DNA from: Egerieenecus merdigallinarum | GTDB lineage: Bacteria; Bacillota; Clostridia; Christensenellales; Aristaeellaceae | Length of the DNA stretch: 16,327 nucleotides | Reading direction: 5' to 3' | Assembly (NCBI GenBank): GCA_018711985.1 | Contig: DVHS01000048.1 | Location: forward strand, 1-16,327 | In this document: positions 6,777-14,521 of the stretch, one piece after another | Layout: every line of letters begins with the position of its first letter | Numbering within the stretch: the stretch's first letter is position 1 | Position numbers and translations under genes: made by a program | Notes under the pieces: model-generated | What the model saw: the letters and a program-made list of their open reading frames with translations, nothing else | Told to the model about the DNA's origin: nothing | Databases searched by the model: none

Positions 6777-7388
6777 ATGGAAGAATTTCGTACCCTTGCA
6801 CCCTGCTGCATGCTCAGCCCCGTGCCCGCGGTCATGGTCAGCTGCCGCGGCGTACAGCCGGGGGATAAGCCCAACATTGTCACCATTGCCTGGGCCGGCA
6901 CGGTGAACAGCAATCCGCCCATGGTATCCATCAGCGTGCAGAAAAAGCGCTTTTCCTATGAGATGATCCGCGACAGCGGCGAATTTGTGGTGAACCTGGT
7001 GGATGAAGCGCACTGCAAGGCCCTGGACTATTGCGGCGTGAAAAGCGGCCGCGATGTGGACAAGTGGGCCGAAACGGGCCTGACCCCCATGGCGGCCCAG
7101 GGCATGCAGTATGCCCCCGCCATCGCGGAGTGCCCGGCCTATCTCAGCTGCAAGGTGCGGCAGGTGCTGTCCCTGGGCAGCCATGAGATGTTCCTGGGCG
7201 AAGTGGTGGGCGTGTCGGTGCAGGAGAAGTATTTCGCTCCCGACGGCTCCCTACACCTGGAGGCGGCGCATCTGGTGGGCTACAGCCACGGGGTGTATCA
7301 GCGCTGCGGCGAGGTGCTGGGGTTCTTCGGCTACTCCGTGGCCAACCCGGATGTTCTGGAAAAGCGCATGGCAGGCTACTGGAAGTAA
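6777..7388 (+). CDS. Flavin reductase family protein (flavoredoxin-like)
   Basis: A 203-residue cytoplasmic protein of the FMN-binding flavin reductase-like/flavoredoxin family, which carries electrons from NAD(P)H or other donors through bound flavin. The family pattern is clear: PAVMVSC near the start, then PNIVTIAWAGTVNSNPPMVSISVQKKRFSYEMI (given here as a run of motifs around residues 32-64: NIVTIAWAGTV, PPMVSISV, RFSYEMI), then GEFVVNLV and, near the C-terminus, HLVGYSHGVYQRCGEVLGFFGYS. AAAGGAAGG precedes the ATG. It begins a run of plus-strand genes, with GH105 34 bases after its stop. Whether it is functionally linked to pectin use is unclear; the physiological partner is unknown. Confidence 0.85.
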   Translation: MEEFRTLAPCCMLSPVPAVMVSCRGVQPGDKPNIVTIAWAGTVNSNPPMVSISVQKKRFSYEMIRDSGEFVVNLVDEAHCKALDYCGVKSGRDVDKWAETGLTPMAAQGMQYAPAIAECPAYLSCKVRQVLSLGSHEMFLGEVVGVSVQEKYFAPDGSLHLEAAHLVGYSHGVYQRCGEVLGFFGYSVANPDVLEKRMAGYWK

Positions 7389-7422
7389 CCCGCCATCATC
7401 CTATGCGTGAGAGGAGACCGCG

Positions 7423-8520
7423 ATGCCCATGACGCCCCTTGCCTTTATTGACCAATACCTGGCGCGCTACCAGTCCCATAACCCCGCCCTGTGGAACTAT
7501 GAGGACGGCTGCGTGCTTACCGGCTGCCGGCAGCTGTATCAGGCCACGGGGGAGGAGAAATACCTGCGCTTTGTGCTGGACTACCTGGATGCCCGGGTAG
7601 CGGCGGACGGATCCATCCCCACCTTTGACACCGGCAACTACAATATCGACGCCATCAACTGCGGCAAGGCGCTCTTCCTGGCCTGGGACGCCACGGGGGA
7701 AGAGAAGTACCGCAAGGCCCTGGACTTTCACGCCCGGCGGCTGGCGGGCCATCCCCGGTGCGTCTGCGGCTCCTTCTGGCACAAGGAGATCTATCCCTGG
7801 CAGGTGTGGCTGGACGGGCTGTACATGGCCCAGCCCTTTGCCATGGAGTACGAGACGCGCTTTGGCGGCCGGGCGGGATACGGGGACATTCTGCGTCAGT
7901 TCCGCAACGCCCGGACCTACCTGTACGACCCCGCCAAGGGCCTGAGCTACCACGGCTGGGATGAGAGCCGTCAACAGCCCTGGAGCAACCCGGACACCGG
8001 CTGCTCCCCCAATTTCTGGAGCCGGGCCATGGGCTGGTACCTCATGGCGCTCATCGACGCCATCGAGGCCTGCGACCCCGCCATTTACGAGGTCTATCGG
8101 GCCCTGTGCGATCAATTCCGGGAGGCCGTGCGGGGCATCCTGCCCTATCAGGACGCGGCCACGGGGATGATTTACCAGGTAATCGACCGCCCCGACGTGC
8201 CGGGCAACTACCTGGAGGCCAGCGGCTCGGCCATGCTGGCCTGCGCCATCCTTAAGGGTATACGGCTCAAGGTGCTCCTGGCGGACAAGTACCTGCCCCA
8301 TGGCCTGCTGCCCTATGAGACCCTGACCCGGGACTACCTGCGCACGGATGCGGCGGGGCAGTGCCACCTGGAGGGCATTTGCTCCGTGGCGGGGCTGGGT
8401 CCGGGCAACAAGCGGGACGGCTCGGTGGCCTATTACCTTTCGGAAAAAGTGGTGGCGGACGACCCCAAGGGCGTGGGCGCCTACATGATGGCCACCGCGC
8501 AAAAAATAATGCTGCCTTGA
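7423..8520 (+). CDS. GH105/GH88-type unsaturated uronyl hydrolase
   Basis: A 365-residue (alpha/alpha)6-barrel glycoside hydrolase, similar in length to YteR and YesR of B. subtilis. These enzymes remove the unsaturated galacturonyl residue that pectate or rhamnogalacturonan lyases leave on oligosaccharides, by hydrating its double bond. Key residues are visible: Asp76 in NIDAINCGK and Asp131 in WQVWLDGLYMAQPF, the position of the catalytic Asp143 of YteR. FWSRAMGWYL and LEASGSAMLA are further family motifs. There is no signal peptide, so it acts inside the cell on imported fragments. GAGAGGAG precedes the ATG. The GH28 gene follows after 24 bases. Choice between rhamnogalacturonyl and other unsaturated uronyl substrates cannot be made from sequence. 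Confidence 0.92.
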   Translation: MPMTPLAFIDQYLARYQSHNPALWNYEDGCVLTGCRQLYQATGEEKYLRFVLDYLDARVAADGSIPTFDTGNYNIDAINCGKALFLAWDATGEEKYRKALDFHARRLAGHPRCVCGSFWHKEIYPWQVWLDGLYMAQPFAMEYETRFGGRAGYGDILRQFRNARTYLYDPAKGLSYHGWDESRQQPWSNPDTGCSPNFWSRAMGWYLMALIDAIEACDPAIYEVYRALCDQFREAVRGILPYQDAATGMIYQVIDRPDVPGNYLEASGSAMLACAILKGIRLKVLLADKYLPHGLLPYETLTRDYLRTDAAGQCHLEGICSVAGLGPGNKRDGSVAYYLSEKVVADDPKGVGAYMMATAQKIMLP

Positions 8521-8544
8521 ACGCTGCCAAAGGAGGAAGGGACC

Positions 8545-10110
8545 ATGGCCTGGACGCTCACCCATGTATCCGCCCGCTATGCCGTCGTAACCCTGGAAGG
8601 CGGCGGACTGTATGACCTGCAAGCGCCCCGGGAGCTGACGCTCACCGGCGGCGGAGAAACGCGAAGCCTCACCGCCCGGCAGGTGGTGACCTGCCTGTTC
8701 GGCCTGCGGCCGGATACCGCGTACCGCCTGGCGGATGGGGAGGACATCTTGGACTTTTCCACCCTCCACGAGGCCTTTACCCTGGACGTGCGGGATTTTG
8801 GCGCCCGAGGGGACGGTACGCAGGACGACACCGCCGCCATTCAGGCGGCCATCCTGGCCTGCCCGCCCCAGAGCCGGGTGCTGCTGCCCGCGGGCGTGTG
8901 GCGGGTGACGCACCTGTTTCTGCGGGACCATCTGCGCCTGGAGCTGGCCCAAGGGGCTACGCTCCTGGGCAGCTATGACAAGGCGCATCTGCCCGTGCTT
9001 CCCGGCATGCTGCAAAGCTGGGACGAGGAGGCGGAGTACAACCTGGGCACCTGGGAGGGGAATCCCCTGCCCTGCTACGCCGCGCTGCTCACGGGGCTGC
9101 ACGCCCGGGACGTGGAGATCTATGGTCCCGGCAAGGTGGAGGGCAGCGGCGCGCCGGACGCCTGGTGGAAGGATGCCAAGCAGATCAAGGGCGTGTTCCG
9201 CCCACGGCTGATGTTCCTCAACCGCTGCGAGGATGTAACCGTGGCGGGGTTGACCTTTTGCAACAGCCCCAGCTGGAACCTGCACCCCTATTTCAGCAGC
9301 CGCCTGAAATTTCTGGGGGTGACGGTGCTGGCCCCCTGGGACAGCCCCAACACCGATGGCTTTGACCCGGAGAGCTGCCGGGACGTGCTGCTTTCCGGGG
9401 CGCGGTTCTCCCTGGGGGATGACTGCATCGCGGTCAAAAGCGGCAAAATCTACATGGGCAGCACCTACCGCACCCCCTGCGAAAACCTGCGCATTACCCA
9501 CTGCCTGATGGAGAACGGCCACGGGGCGGTGACCATCGGCAGTGAAATGGCGGGGGGCGTCCGGGGCCTGACGGTGGAGGACTGCCTGTTCCGGCACACG
9601 GACCGTGGCCTGCGCATCAAGACCCGGCGGGGCCGCGGAGAGCAGGCGGTGGTGGAGAACGTGTATTTCCACCGCCTGGTGATGGAGGGCGTCAAGGCCC
9701 CCTTTACTGCCAACTGCTTTTATTTCTGCGACCCGGACGGCAAATCCGACTATGTGCAGTGCCGGGAAAAGCAGCCCGTGGACGAGCGCACCCCGGAGAT
9801 ACGCTCCCTGCGCTTTGCGGACATCCGCTGCCGGGACGCCCAGGCGGCCGCGGCCTGCTTCCTGGGCCTGCCGGAAAAGCCCATTGGACTCATTGAGATG
9901 ACGGGGGTGGAGGTCTCCTTTGCCCAGGACCCGCAACCCATGGCCCCGGTGATGTGCTGCGGCGCGGAGCCCTGCGTCCGCGGAGGCATTCAGGCTGAAA
10001 ACGTCGCCACCCTGCGCCTGACGGATGTGACGCTGCACGGCGTGGCGGGGGAAAAGCTGGAGCTGCGCGGGGTGGAAAAGCTGGAAGTTACAGGAGGAAA
10101 TGTGCAATGA
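8545..10110 (+). CDS. GH28 family glycoside hydrolase (polygalacturonase-like)
   Basis: A 521-residue GH28 right-handed beta-helix enzyme that hydrolyses galacturonic acid linkages in pectin. All four signatures are present: NTDG (Asp271), GDD (Asp292, Asp293), GHG (His326) and RIK (Arg357, Lys359). About 85 residues before the helix (which begins DVRDFGARGDGTQDDTAAI) form an N-terminal beta domain seen in many bacterial exo-acting members. There is no signal peptide, so the enzyme is probably cytoplasmic and trims imported oligogalacturonides from an end. AAAGGAGG precedes the ATG. The stop overlaps the next start as ATGA, so translation is coupled to the epimerase gene. Confidence 0.94.
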   Translation: MAWTLTHVSARYAVVTLEGGGLYDLQAPRELTLTGGGETRSLTARQVVTCLFGLRPDTAYRLADGEDILDFSTLHEAFTLDVRDFGARGDGTQDDTAAIQAAILACPPQSRVLLPAGVWRVTHLFLRDHLRLELAQGATLLGSYDKAHLPVLPGMLQSWDEEAEYNLGTWEGNPLPCYAALLTGLHARDVEIYGPGKVEGSGAPDAWWKDAKQIKGVFRPRLMFLNRCEDVTVAGLTFCNSPSWNLHPYFSSRLKFLGVTVLAPWDSPNTDGFDPESCRDVLLSGARFSLGDDCIAVKSGKIYMGSTYRTPCENLRITHCLMENGHGAVTIGSEMAGGVRGLTVEDCLFRHTDRGLRIKTRRGRGEQAVVENVYFHRLVMEGVKAPFTANCFYFCDPDGKSDYVQCREKQPVDERTPEIRSLRFADIRCRDAQAAAACFLGLPEKPIGLIEMTGVEVSFAQDPQPMAPVMCCGAEPCVRGGIQAENVATLRLTDVTLHGVAGEKLELRGVEKLEVTGGNVQ

Positions 10111-10943
10111 ATATCGGTATCCGTCTCCACGATGTGGCGGGAGCCACCCTGGAGGAAAAGCTGCAAAACGCCAAGGCCCAGGGCTTTTCCTGCGTGCACC
10201 TGGCCCTGAGCAAGGTGCTGCCGGACTTTCCCATGGAAAAAGCCCCGGAGCTGCTTACGCCGGCCCTGGCCGAAGAATTGAAGGCGCTCTTCGCCAAATA
10301 TGGTTTGCGGATCGTGGTACTGGGCTGCTACCTGAACCTGGCCACCCCGGATATGGAGGAGCTCCAGCGCACCATGGAGATTTACAAGGCGCACCTGCGC
10401 TTCGCGCCCCTGCTGGGGGCGGAGGTGGTGGGCACGGAGACGGGCAACCCCAACACAGCCTATGCCCTGGACGAAAACAGCCACACCGAGGCAAGCCTGC
10501 GCCTGTTCATGGACCGTTTGGCGCCCCTGGTGCGCTATGCGGAGGAATGCGGCGCGGTGCTGGCCATTGAGCCTGTATGCCGGCACATCGTCTACACGCC
10601 CCAGTGGGCGGCCCGGGTATTGGCGGCCTTCCCCACCCCGCATCTGCGGCTGATCCTGGACATGGTGAACCTGATGAACATGGCCAACTACCGCCAGGCG
10701 GATCAGATCCTGAAGGATGCCATCACCCTCATGGGCCCGCGCATCCATATGCTGCATATCAAGGATTACCTGCCCCGGGAGGGCGAAGCGGATGTGGCCA
10801 GCCTGGCCGCGGGTCAGGGATGCATGGACTACACGGGGCTGCTGGCCTTCGCCCGTTCCCGCGACCTGCCCATGACCCTGGAGGATACCGTTCCCGAAAA
10901 CGCGGAGGCCGCCCGGCTGTACCTGGAGAACTGGCCCCGCTAA
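10107..10943 (+). CDS. TIM-barrel sugar isomerase/epimerase
   Basis: A 278-residue member of the xylose isomerase-like TIM-barrel (AP endonuclease 2) family, which includes sugar and sugar-acid isomerases and 3-epimerases. The four metal ligands fit Glu155 (LAIEPV), Asp185 (LILDMVNL), His217 (MLHIKDY) and Glu259 (LEDT), with GQGCMDY (236-242) before the last strand. No signal peptide. It overlaps the GH28 gene by four bases (ATGA), preceded by ACAGGAGG, which ties it to uronate or pectin-sugar processing. The exact reaction cannot be stated; the short N-terminus and GETGNP-like segment (GTETGNPN) suggest a compact epimerase rather than a true xylose isomerase. Confidence 0.85.
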   Translation: MNIGIRLHDVAGATLEEKLQNAKAQGFSCVHLALSKVLPDFPMEKAPELLTPALAEELKALFAKYGLRIVVLGCYLNLATPDMEELQRTMEIYKAHLRFAPLLGAEVVGTETGNPNTAYALDENSHTEASLRLFMDRLAPLVRYAEECGAVLAIEPVCRHIVYTPQWAARVLAAFPTPHLRLILDMVNLMNMANYRQADQILKDAITLMGPRIHMLHIKDYLPREGEADVASLAAGQGCMDYTGLLAFARSRDLPMTLEDTVPENAEAARLYLENWPR

Positions 10944-10964
10944 GGCAAAAATGGGAGGCGCGGC

Positions 10965-11663
10965 ATGCTGACGCTGGAACCTGTGGCCCATATCCATAGC
11001 GACTTTCCCACCAAGTTTGGCATTCCCCGGCAGAGCGGCCTGGTGGAGGAGCTGGAAGCGCTGGTGGTCTTTGAACCGCCCTGGCGGGACGATAACGCCC
11101 TGCGGGGCATAGAAGGCTTCAGCCACCTGTGGCTGATCTGGGAATTTTCCCAGAGTCCGCGGGGAAGCTGGTCGCCCACGGTGCGGCCCCCGCGCCTGGG
11201 CGGCAACCGGCGGGTGGGCGTGTTTGCCTCCCGCTCGCCCTTCCGGCCCAATCCCCTGGGCCTGAGCTGCGTGCGCCTGCTGGGCCTGGAGAAGCTGCCG
11301 GGCCAGGGCACCGCCCTGCGGGTGGGCGGCGCGGACCTCCTGGACGGCACGCCCATTTATGACATCAAGCCCTATCAGCCCCTGTCGGACAGCCATCCCA
11401 ATGCCCGGGGCGGGTTTGCCACGGCTGTGGCGGCGCACCACTTGACGGTGCGCTTTCCGCCGGAGCTGGCCGCGCGGGTGCCGGCAGCCAAGCTCCCCGC
11501 GCTCACGGCGCTGCTGGCCCAGGACCCCCGCCCCGCCTACCAGGCGGACCCGGAACGGGTTTACGGTTTCGGATTTGCGGGGCTGGAGATCAGGTTCCGG
11601 GTGCAGGGAGAGGAACTCACCGTGGTGGAAGTCTCCTCCTGGAGCGCACAGCAACAGCCCTGA
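10965..11663 (+). CDS. trmO: tRNA (N6-threonylcarbamoyladenosine-37-N6)-methyltransferase TrmO
   Basis: A 232-residue TrmO/TsaA (YaeB, UPF0066) protein. It methylates t6A37 to m6t6A in threonine tRNA with S-adenosylmethionine. The beta-barrel domain opens VAHIHSDFPTKFGIPRQ. The SAM-binding signature GVFASRSPFRPNPLGLS covers residues 85-101, and DLLDGTPIYDIKPY covers 124-137. The C-terminal extension contains PERVYGFGFAGLEIRFRV, as in longer bacterial TrmO. GGGAGG precedes the ATG. It starts 21 bases after the epimerase gene and so is probably read from the same transcript, although a tRNA enzyme has no clear link to pectin; this may be chance packing. Confidence 0.92.
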   Translation: MLTLEPVAHIHSDFPTKFGIPRQSGLVEELEALVVFEPPWRDDNALRGIEGFSHLWLIWEFSQSPRGSWSPTVRPPRLGGNRRVGVFASRSPFRPNPLGLSCVRLLGLEKLPGQGTALRVGGADLLDGTPIYDIKPYQPLSDSHPNARGGFATAVAAHHLTVRFPPELAARVPAAKLPALTALLAQDPRPAYQADPERVYGFGFAGLEIRFRVQGEELTVVEVSSWSAQQQP

Positions 11664-11776
11664 AAACGGCCCGCAAAGCTGACTTTCACGAATGAGAATC
11701 GGGAGTGGCTCTGCCCTCTCCCACACCTCCAAACGGTATTTCGGCCTGCTGACGGCCCGCCGCAGGGCGCCGCATT

Positions 11777-11819
11777 TTGCGTTTTCCCCGCAGATGTGAT
11801 ATACTGTATGCTATTATCA
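11777..11819 (+). promoter_or_regulatory. Promoter and possible operator of the ArsR-type gene
   Basis: TTGCGT (11777-11782) and TATACT (11800-11805) are 17 bp apart, a plausible sigma-A promoter with a good -10. An inverted repeat, TGATA (11797-11801) and TATCA (11815-11819), overlaps the -10 and start region, and ATACTGTAT (11801-11809 region) is a smaller palindrome inside it. This is where an autoregulating SmtB-type repressor would bind. The half sites are short, so the operator is tentative. The remainder of the gap 11664-11776 holds only weak 5-bp hairpins and no convincing terminator for trmO. Confidence 0.5.
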
Positions 11820-11838
11820 TAAGAAGGGGGCGCGGCCC

Positions 11839-12198
11839 ATGGCGGAGGAAACGAACCTGAACGGCGCGTATTTGCATGTCCATGACCAGGTGGTGGCCCA
11901 AGTGCGGGAGACCCTGCCCCCGGAGCAGACCCTCAGCGACCTGGCGGAGCTGTTCAAGATTTTCGGGGACGCCACCCGCATCCGCATTTTGCTGGTGCTG
12001 TTCCAGTCGGAGGTATGCGTATACGACCTGGCCAAGCTGCTGAACATGACCCAGTCGGCCATTTCCCATCAGCTTCGCCTATTGAAGCAGGCACGGCTGG
12101 TCAAGAGCCGCCGGGAAGGGAAGATCGTCTTTTATTCCCTGGCCGACAGCCACGTGCGCACCATGCTGGACCAGGGCATGGAGCACATCCGCGAATAA
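11839..12198 (+). CDS. ArsR/SmtB-family metal-sensing repressor
   Basis: A 119-residue winged-helix repressor of the ArsR/SmtB family, binding DNA as a dimer and released by metal. The recognition helix region is MTQSAISHQLRLLKQARLV (70-88) and the wing is SRREGKIVFYSL. The C-terminal alpha-5 zinc site is complete: Asp103, His105, His116 and Glu119, with the DxH-x10-HxxE spacing of SmtB. Cys60 and Asp63 match the alpha-3 ligands of SmtB, and His13/His15 could supply N-terminal ligands. Zinc (or cobalt) is thus the likely signal. AAGGGGG precedes the ATG. No efflux pump or other metal gene lies beside it; it has its own promoter and terminator, so it is monocistronic. Confidence 0.92.
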   Translation: MAEETNLNGAYLHVHDQVVAQVRETLPPEQTLSDLAELFKIFGDATRIRILLVLFQSEVCVYDLAKLLNMTQSAISHQLRLLKQARLVKSRREGKIVFYSLADSHVRTMLDQGMEHIRE

Positions 12199-12211
12199 GT
12201 GCATACGCAAA

Positions 12212-12254
12212 GGGCCGCGGCGGAAAATTGCTTCCGCTGCGGCCCGGTTTTTTT
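12212..12254 (+). terminator. Rho-independent terminator after the ArsR-type gene
   Basis: A 14-bp stem (12212-12225 with 12232-12245), with one G-T pair, has a 6-base loop and is followed by GG and seven T (12248-12254). It stops the ArsR-gene transcript 14 bases past its stop codon. It lies between convergent genes and may help stop pgi transcripts too, although the minus-strand T-run is short. Confidence 0.85.
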
Positions 12255-12260
12255 ATGCAA

Positions 12261-13685
12261 TTACAGGATGTAGGCTTCCTGCTCGGCGGGGCGGTTCTTC
12301 ATTTCCTCCGCCTTCTTCTGGTACTTCTCGCTGGTGTTGCCCAGTACCGCATAGGAGGCAATCTTGCTCTCCTCCACGCCGGGCTGGTTGAAGGCGTCGA
12401 TGTCCAGCAGCTCGCCGGTGTAGGCGGTGGTCATCTCATAGAAGAAGATCAGCTGGCCCAGGGTGTGGGCGTTGACCTCGGGCAGGGTGATAGTCTGGCT
12501 CATGCGGCCCTTTTTGTACAGGGCATACTCGGTGCCCTGGCGCTCGGCCTCGATGAGCTGGTTCAGGCTCTTGCCGCCCAGGAAGGCCACGTCCGGGAAC
12601 TCCTCGCAGCCGTGGGGGATGGGGCTCTGGGTGCGGAAGTTCTCCACCTTCAGGAAGGTGATGACTTTGTCATAGGGGCCTTCGGTGTACAGCTGCAGCT
12701 GGCTGTGCTGGTCGGTCACGCCCAGGGACTTTGCAGGCGTTTGGCCGTGGTTGCAGGCCATGCCCTTGCGGGTGACGTTCTTGCCCAGGGACTCCGCCCA
12801 CAGCTGGCAGAACCAGTCCGCCATGTACTTCAGGCTATCGGCGTAGGGCATGGTCACCTGCACGTTGATGCCCATATCCTCCATGCAGATGTATTGCAGC
12901 ACGGCCTCCAGCAGGGCGGGGTTGTCCCACACGTTGTCGCTCTTGCAGCGGGCGTCCATGGCCGCGGCGCCCTCCAGCATGGCGCGGATGTCGATGCCGC
13001 ACACCGCCGCGGGCAGCAGGCCCACGGGGCACAGCTCGGAGAAGCGGCCGCCCACCGTGGCGGGGATGTAGAACAGCTCAAAGCCGTGCTCCTTGGCCAG
13101 CTTGATGAGGTTGCCCTTCTCAGTGTCGGTGGTGGCGATGATGTGGTCGGCCCACTTGTCGCCCACTTCCTTCTTCAGCAGCTCAGAAATGGTGAGGTAC
13201 TGGCTCATGGTCTCGGCAGTGGCGCCGGACTTGGTGATGACGTTGAAGCAGGTGGTCTTCACGTCGATGACGTCCAGCAGGGCCTGCATGCGCTCAGGGT
13301 CGATGTTGTCCTCCACATACAGGCGGGGGCCGCCGCGCTTTTCCGCGGGCAGCTCGTTATAATGCAGGTGGTTCAGAGCCTGCTGCACCGCGATGGGGCC
13401 CAGGGCGCTGCCGCCGATGCCCAGCACCACAAAGGTGTCGAAGTTCTCGCGGACCCGCTGGGCCACCTTCTCGATCTTTTCCACGATTTCGCCCTGGTTG
13501 TAGGGCAGCTCGGTCCAGCCCAGCCAGTTCTTGCCCCGGCCGGCCTGCACCGCCTGATTGGCCGCCGCCGCAAAGGGCGCATATTCCTCCACCTGGGAGC
13601 GGGCGATACCATACTGGAAGCCCAGAGTATCGGCCATCATATGGTTTACGTCCAGGGTGATGGGCTTTTTCACCATGTCAGCCAT
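12261..13685 (-). CDS. pgi: Glucose-6-phosphate isomerase
   Basis: A 474-residue glucose-6-phosphate isomerase, converting glucose 6-phosphate and fructose 6-phosphate in glycolysis and gluconeogenesis. Two sugar isomerase (SIS) domains are clear: VVLGIGGSALG (87-96) and TKSGATAET (151-159). Both family signatures are present, GGRFSELCPVG (212-222) and QLQLYTEGPYDK (about 329-340). Catalytic candidates are Glu298 (LWAESLGK), His327 (TDQHSQLQ) and Lys441 (FNQPGVEESK). I chose the ATG at 13685, preceded by AAAGGATG about ten bases upstream; the longer frame to 13796 runs through the promoter. It stands alone, convergent with the ArsR-type gene. Confidence 0.96.
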   Translation of the reverse strand: MADMVKKPITLDVNHMMADTLGFQYGIARSQVEEYAPFAAAANQAVQAGRGKNWLGWTELPYNQGEIVEKIEKVAQRVRENFDTFVVLGIGGSALGPIAVQQALNHLHYNELPAEKRGGPRLYVEDNIDPERMQALLDVIDVKTTCFNVITKSGATAETMSQYLTISELLKKEVGDKWADHIIATTDTEKGNLIKLAKEHGFELFYIPATVGGRFSELCPVGLLPAAVCGIDIRAMLEGAAAMDARCKSDNVWDNPALLEAVLQYICMEDMGINVQVTMPYADSLKYMADWFCQLWAESLGKNVTRKGMACNHGQTPAKSLGVTDQHSQLQLYTEGPYDKVITFLKVENFRTQSPIPHGCEEFPDVAFLGGKSLNQLIEAERQGTEYALYKKGRMSQTITLPEVNAHTLGQLIFFYEMTTAYTGELLDIDAFNQPGVEESKIASYAVLGNTSEKYQKKAEEMKNRPAEQEAYIL

Positions 13686-13705
13686 CGTTCGTTCATCCTT
13701 TCTAT

Positions 13706-13745
13706 TCCTTGACAACATGTCAATGCATTTCCAAGGATTAGTATA
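13706..13745 (-). promoter_or_regulatory. Possible pgi promoter and leader palindrome
   Basis: On the minus strand TATACT (13745-13740) is a good -10, but the sequence 17 bp upstream (TTTTCC) is a poor -35. Just downstream, in the predicted leader, lies TTGACA-ACA-TGTCAA (13709-13723), a perfect 6-3-6 palindrome, flanked by TCCTTG (13706-13711) and CAAGGA (13732-13737). The placement between start site and ribosome binding site suits a repressor operator. Confidence 0.4.
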
Positions 13746-13810
13746 CCACGGTTTTGCCCCGGGGAAAAGTGCATTTTCTGAAAATTTGTATGGCATATTG
13801 CATACAATTC

Positions 13811-13846
13811 AAAAAACGCTCCCCCTGCCGTCCGCAAGGGGAGCGT
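13811..13846 (-). terminator. Rho-independent terminator of the kinase-ruvX-DUF1292 operon
   Basis: On the minus strand a perfect 9-bp stem (ACGCTCCCC with GGGGAGCGT, 13846-13838 and 13824-13816) with a 13-base loop leads into a run of six T (13816-13811). It starts seven bases beyond the stop codon of the last DUF1292 gene and also separates this operon from pgi, which is read in the same direction. Confidence 0.88.
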
Positions 13847-13852
13847 CTGCAT

Positions 13853-14209
13853 TTATTCGGTTTCCTGGCAATCGCAGTCCTGGTGATGATGCCCGCAGCA
13901 ATCACCGTGATCGTGATCGCAGCAGCATTCCTCCTGGTCCAGCTGCTGTTGCAGGGACAGGGCCAGGTACTTTTCAAACACCGTGGACACAATGTCCTCT
14001 TCCTCCGCCACCACGAAGGAGAGCTGTCCATCCTCTTCTTCCACGCGGGTTACCAGGATCTGCTCCTGGCCGGTGGGGTCCTTTTCCAGCTCCACCAGCA
14101 CCACATAGTCCTGCCCCGCGTAGGGGATGGTTGCACCATAGCGGAACTGGAAGCTGCGCCCGTCCGGGGCCGTCAGCTCCACCAGGGCATCGCGCAAATC
14201 TTCCCCCAC
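13853..14209 (-). CDS. DUF1292 protein with a Cys/His-rich C-terminal tail
   Basis: A 118-residue protein. Residues 1-90 form a DUF1292 (YrzB-like) domain: DALVELTAPDGRSFQFRY, a strand pair around DYVVLVELE, and the closing VSTVFEKYLALSLQQQL. DUF1292 proteins are small, acidic and of unknown function, often found beside ruvX. The tail is unusual: seven Cys (95, 96, 97, 104, 105, 112, 114) and five His (99, 101, 107, 108, 109) within residues 95-114, a likely metal-binding segment. The start is GTG at 14209, four bases after the TGA of the preceding fused gene, with GAGGA about 12 bases upstream inside it. It is last in the operon. Function is not known. Confidence 0.82.
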   Translation of the reverse strand: MGEDLRDALVELTAPDGRSFQFRYGATIPYAGQDYVVLVELEKDPTGQEQILVTRVEEEDGQLSFVVAEEEDIVSTVFEKYLALSLQQQLDQEECCCDHDHGDCCGHHHQDCDCQETE

Positions 14210-14212
14210 GGC

Positions 14213-14521
14213 TCAGTCCTCGTCCTCTTCGTCCACGAAGGTTTCCTGCTCCTGCATCAGCTGCAGGAACTTTTCAAAGACGGCCTCCTGCAGGTCCTCA
14301 TCCTCCACGTACTCGTAGCACTCTTCGCCGCCTTCATCCTTGGCGATTTTCATAATGACGACTTCGCCCTCGTCGTCCTCCTGATGATGGTCCTCGTCCA
14401 GCACCATCAGGGCGATATAATATTCGCCCTCGTGCTCCAGGGTAGCCAGATGCTCAAACTGCACGGTTTCTCCGTTTTCGTCCACCAGCTCAATGATATT
14501 GTTTTCCTGATTTTCGCTCAT
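14213..14521 (-). CDS. DUF1292 domain with its own internal start inside the ruvX frame
   Basis: The same frame as the ruvX fusion contains an ATG at 14521 preceded at 7 bases by GGAGGG (14534-14529), one of the better ribosome binding sites in the operon. It would yield a free 102-residue acidic DUF1292 protein (MSENQENNIIELVDENGETV, closing VFEKFLQLMQEQ then an Asp/Glu tail). This is the usual size and N-terminus of a stand-alone YrzB-like protein, so the ancestral gene probably began here. It may be made together with, or instead of, the fused protein. Confidence 0.68.
   Translation of the reverse strand: MSENQENNIIELVDENGETVQFEHLATLEHEGEYYIALMVLDEDHHQEDDEGEVVIMKIAKDEGGEECYEYVEDEDLQEAVFEKFLQLMQEQETFVDEEDED

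Noticed and set aside
7396..11732. Long minus-strand open frames (903 and 580 codons) opposite the GH105, GH28, epimerase and trmO genes
   Set aside because: These are codon-bias shadows: low-complexity His/Gly/Ala/Gln-rich translations with no family motifs, against well-identified genes.
11664..11776. Terminator after trmO
   Set aside because: Only 5-bp stems (for example GGGAG/CTCCC) without a T-run; not convincing.
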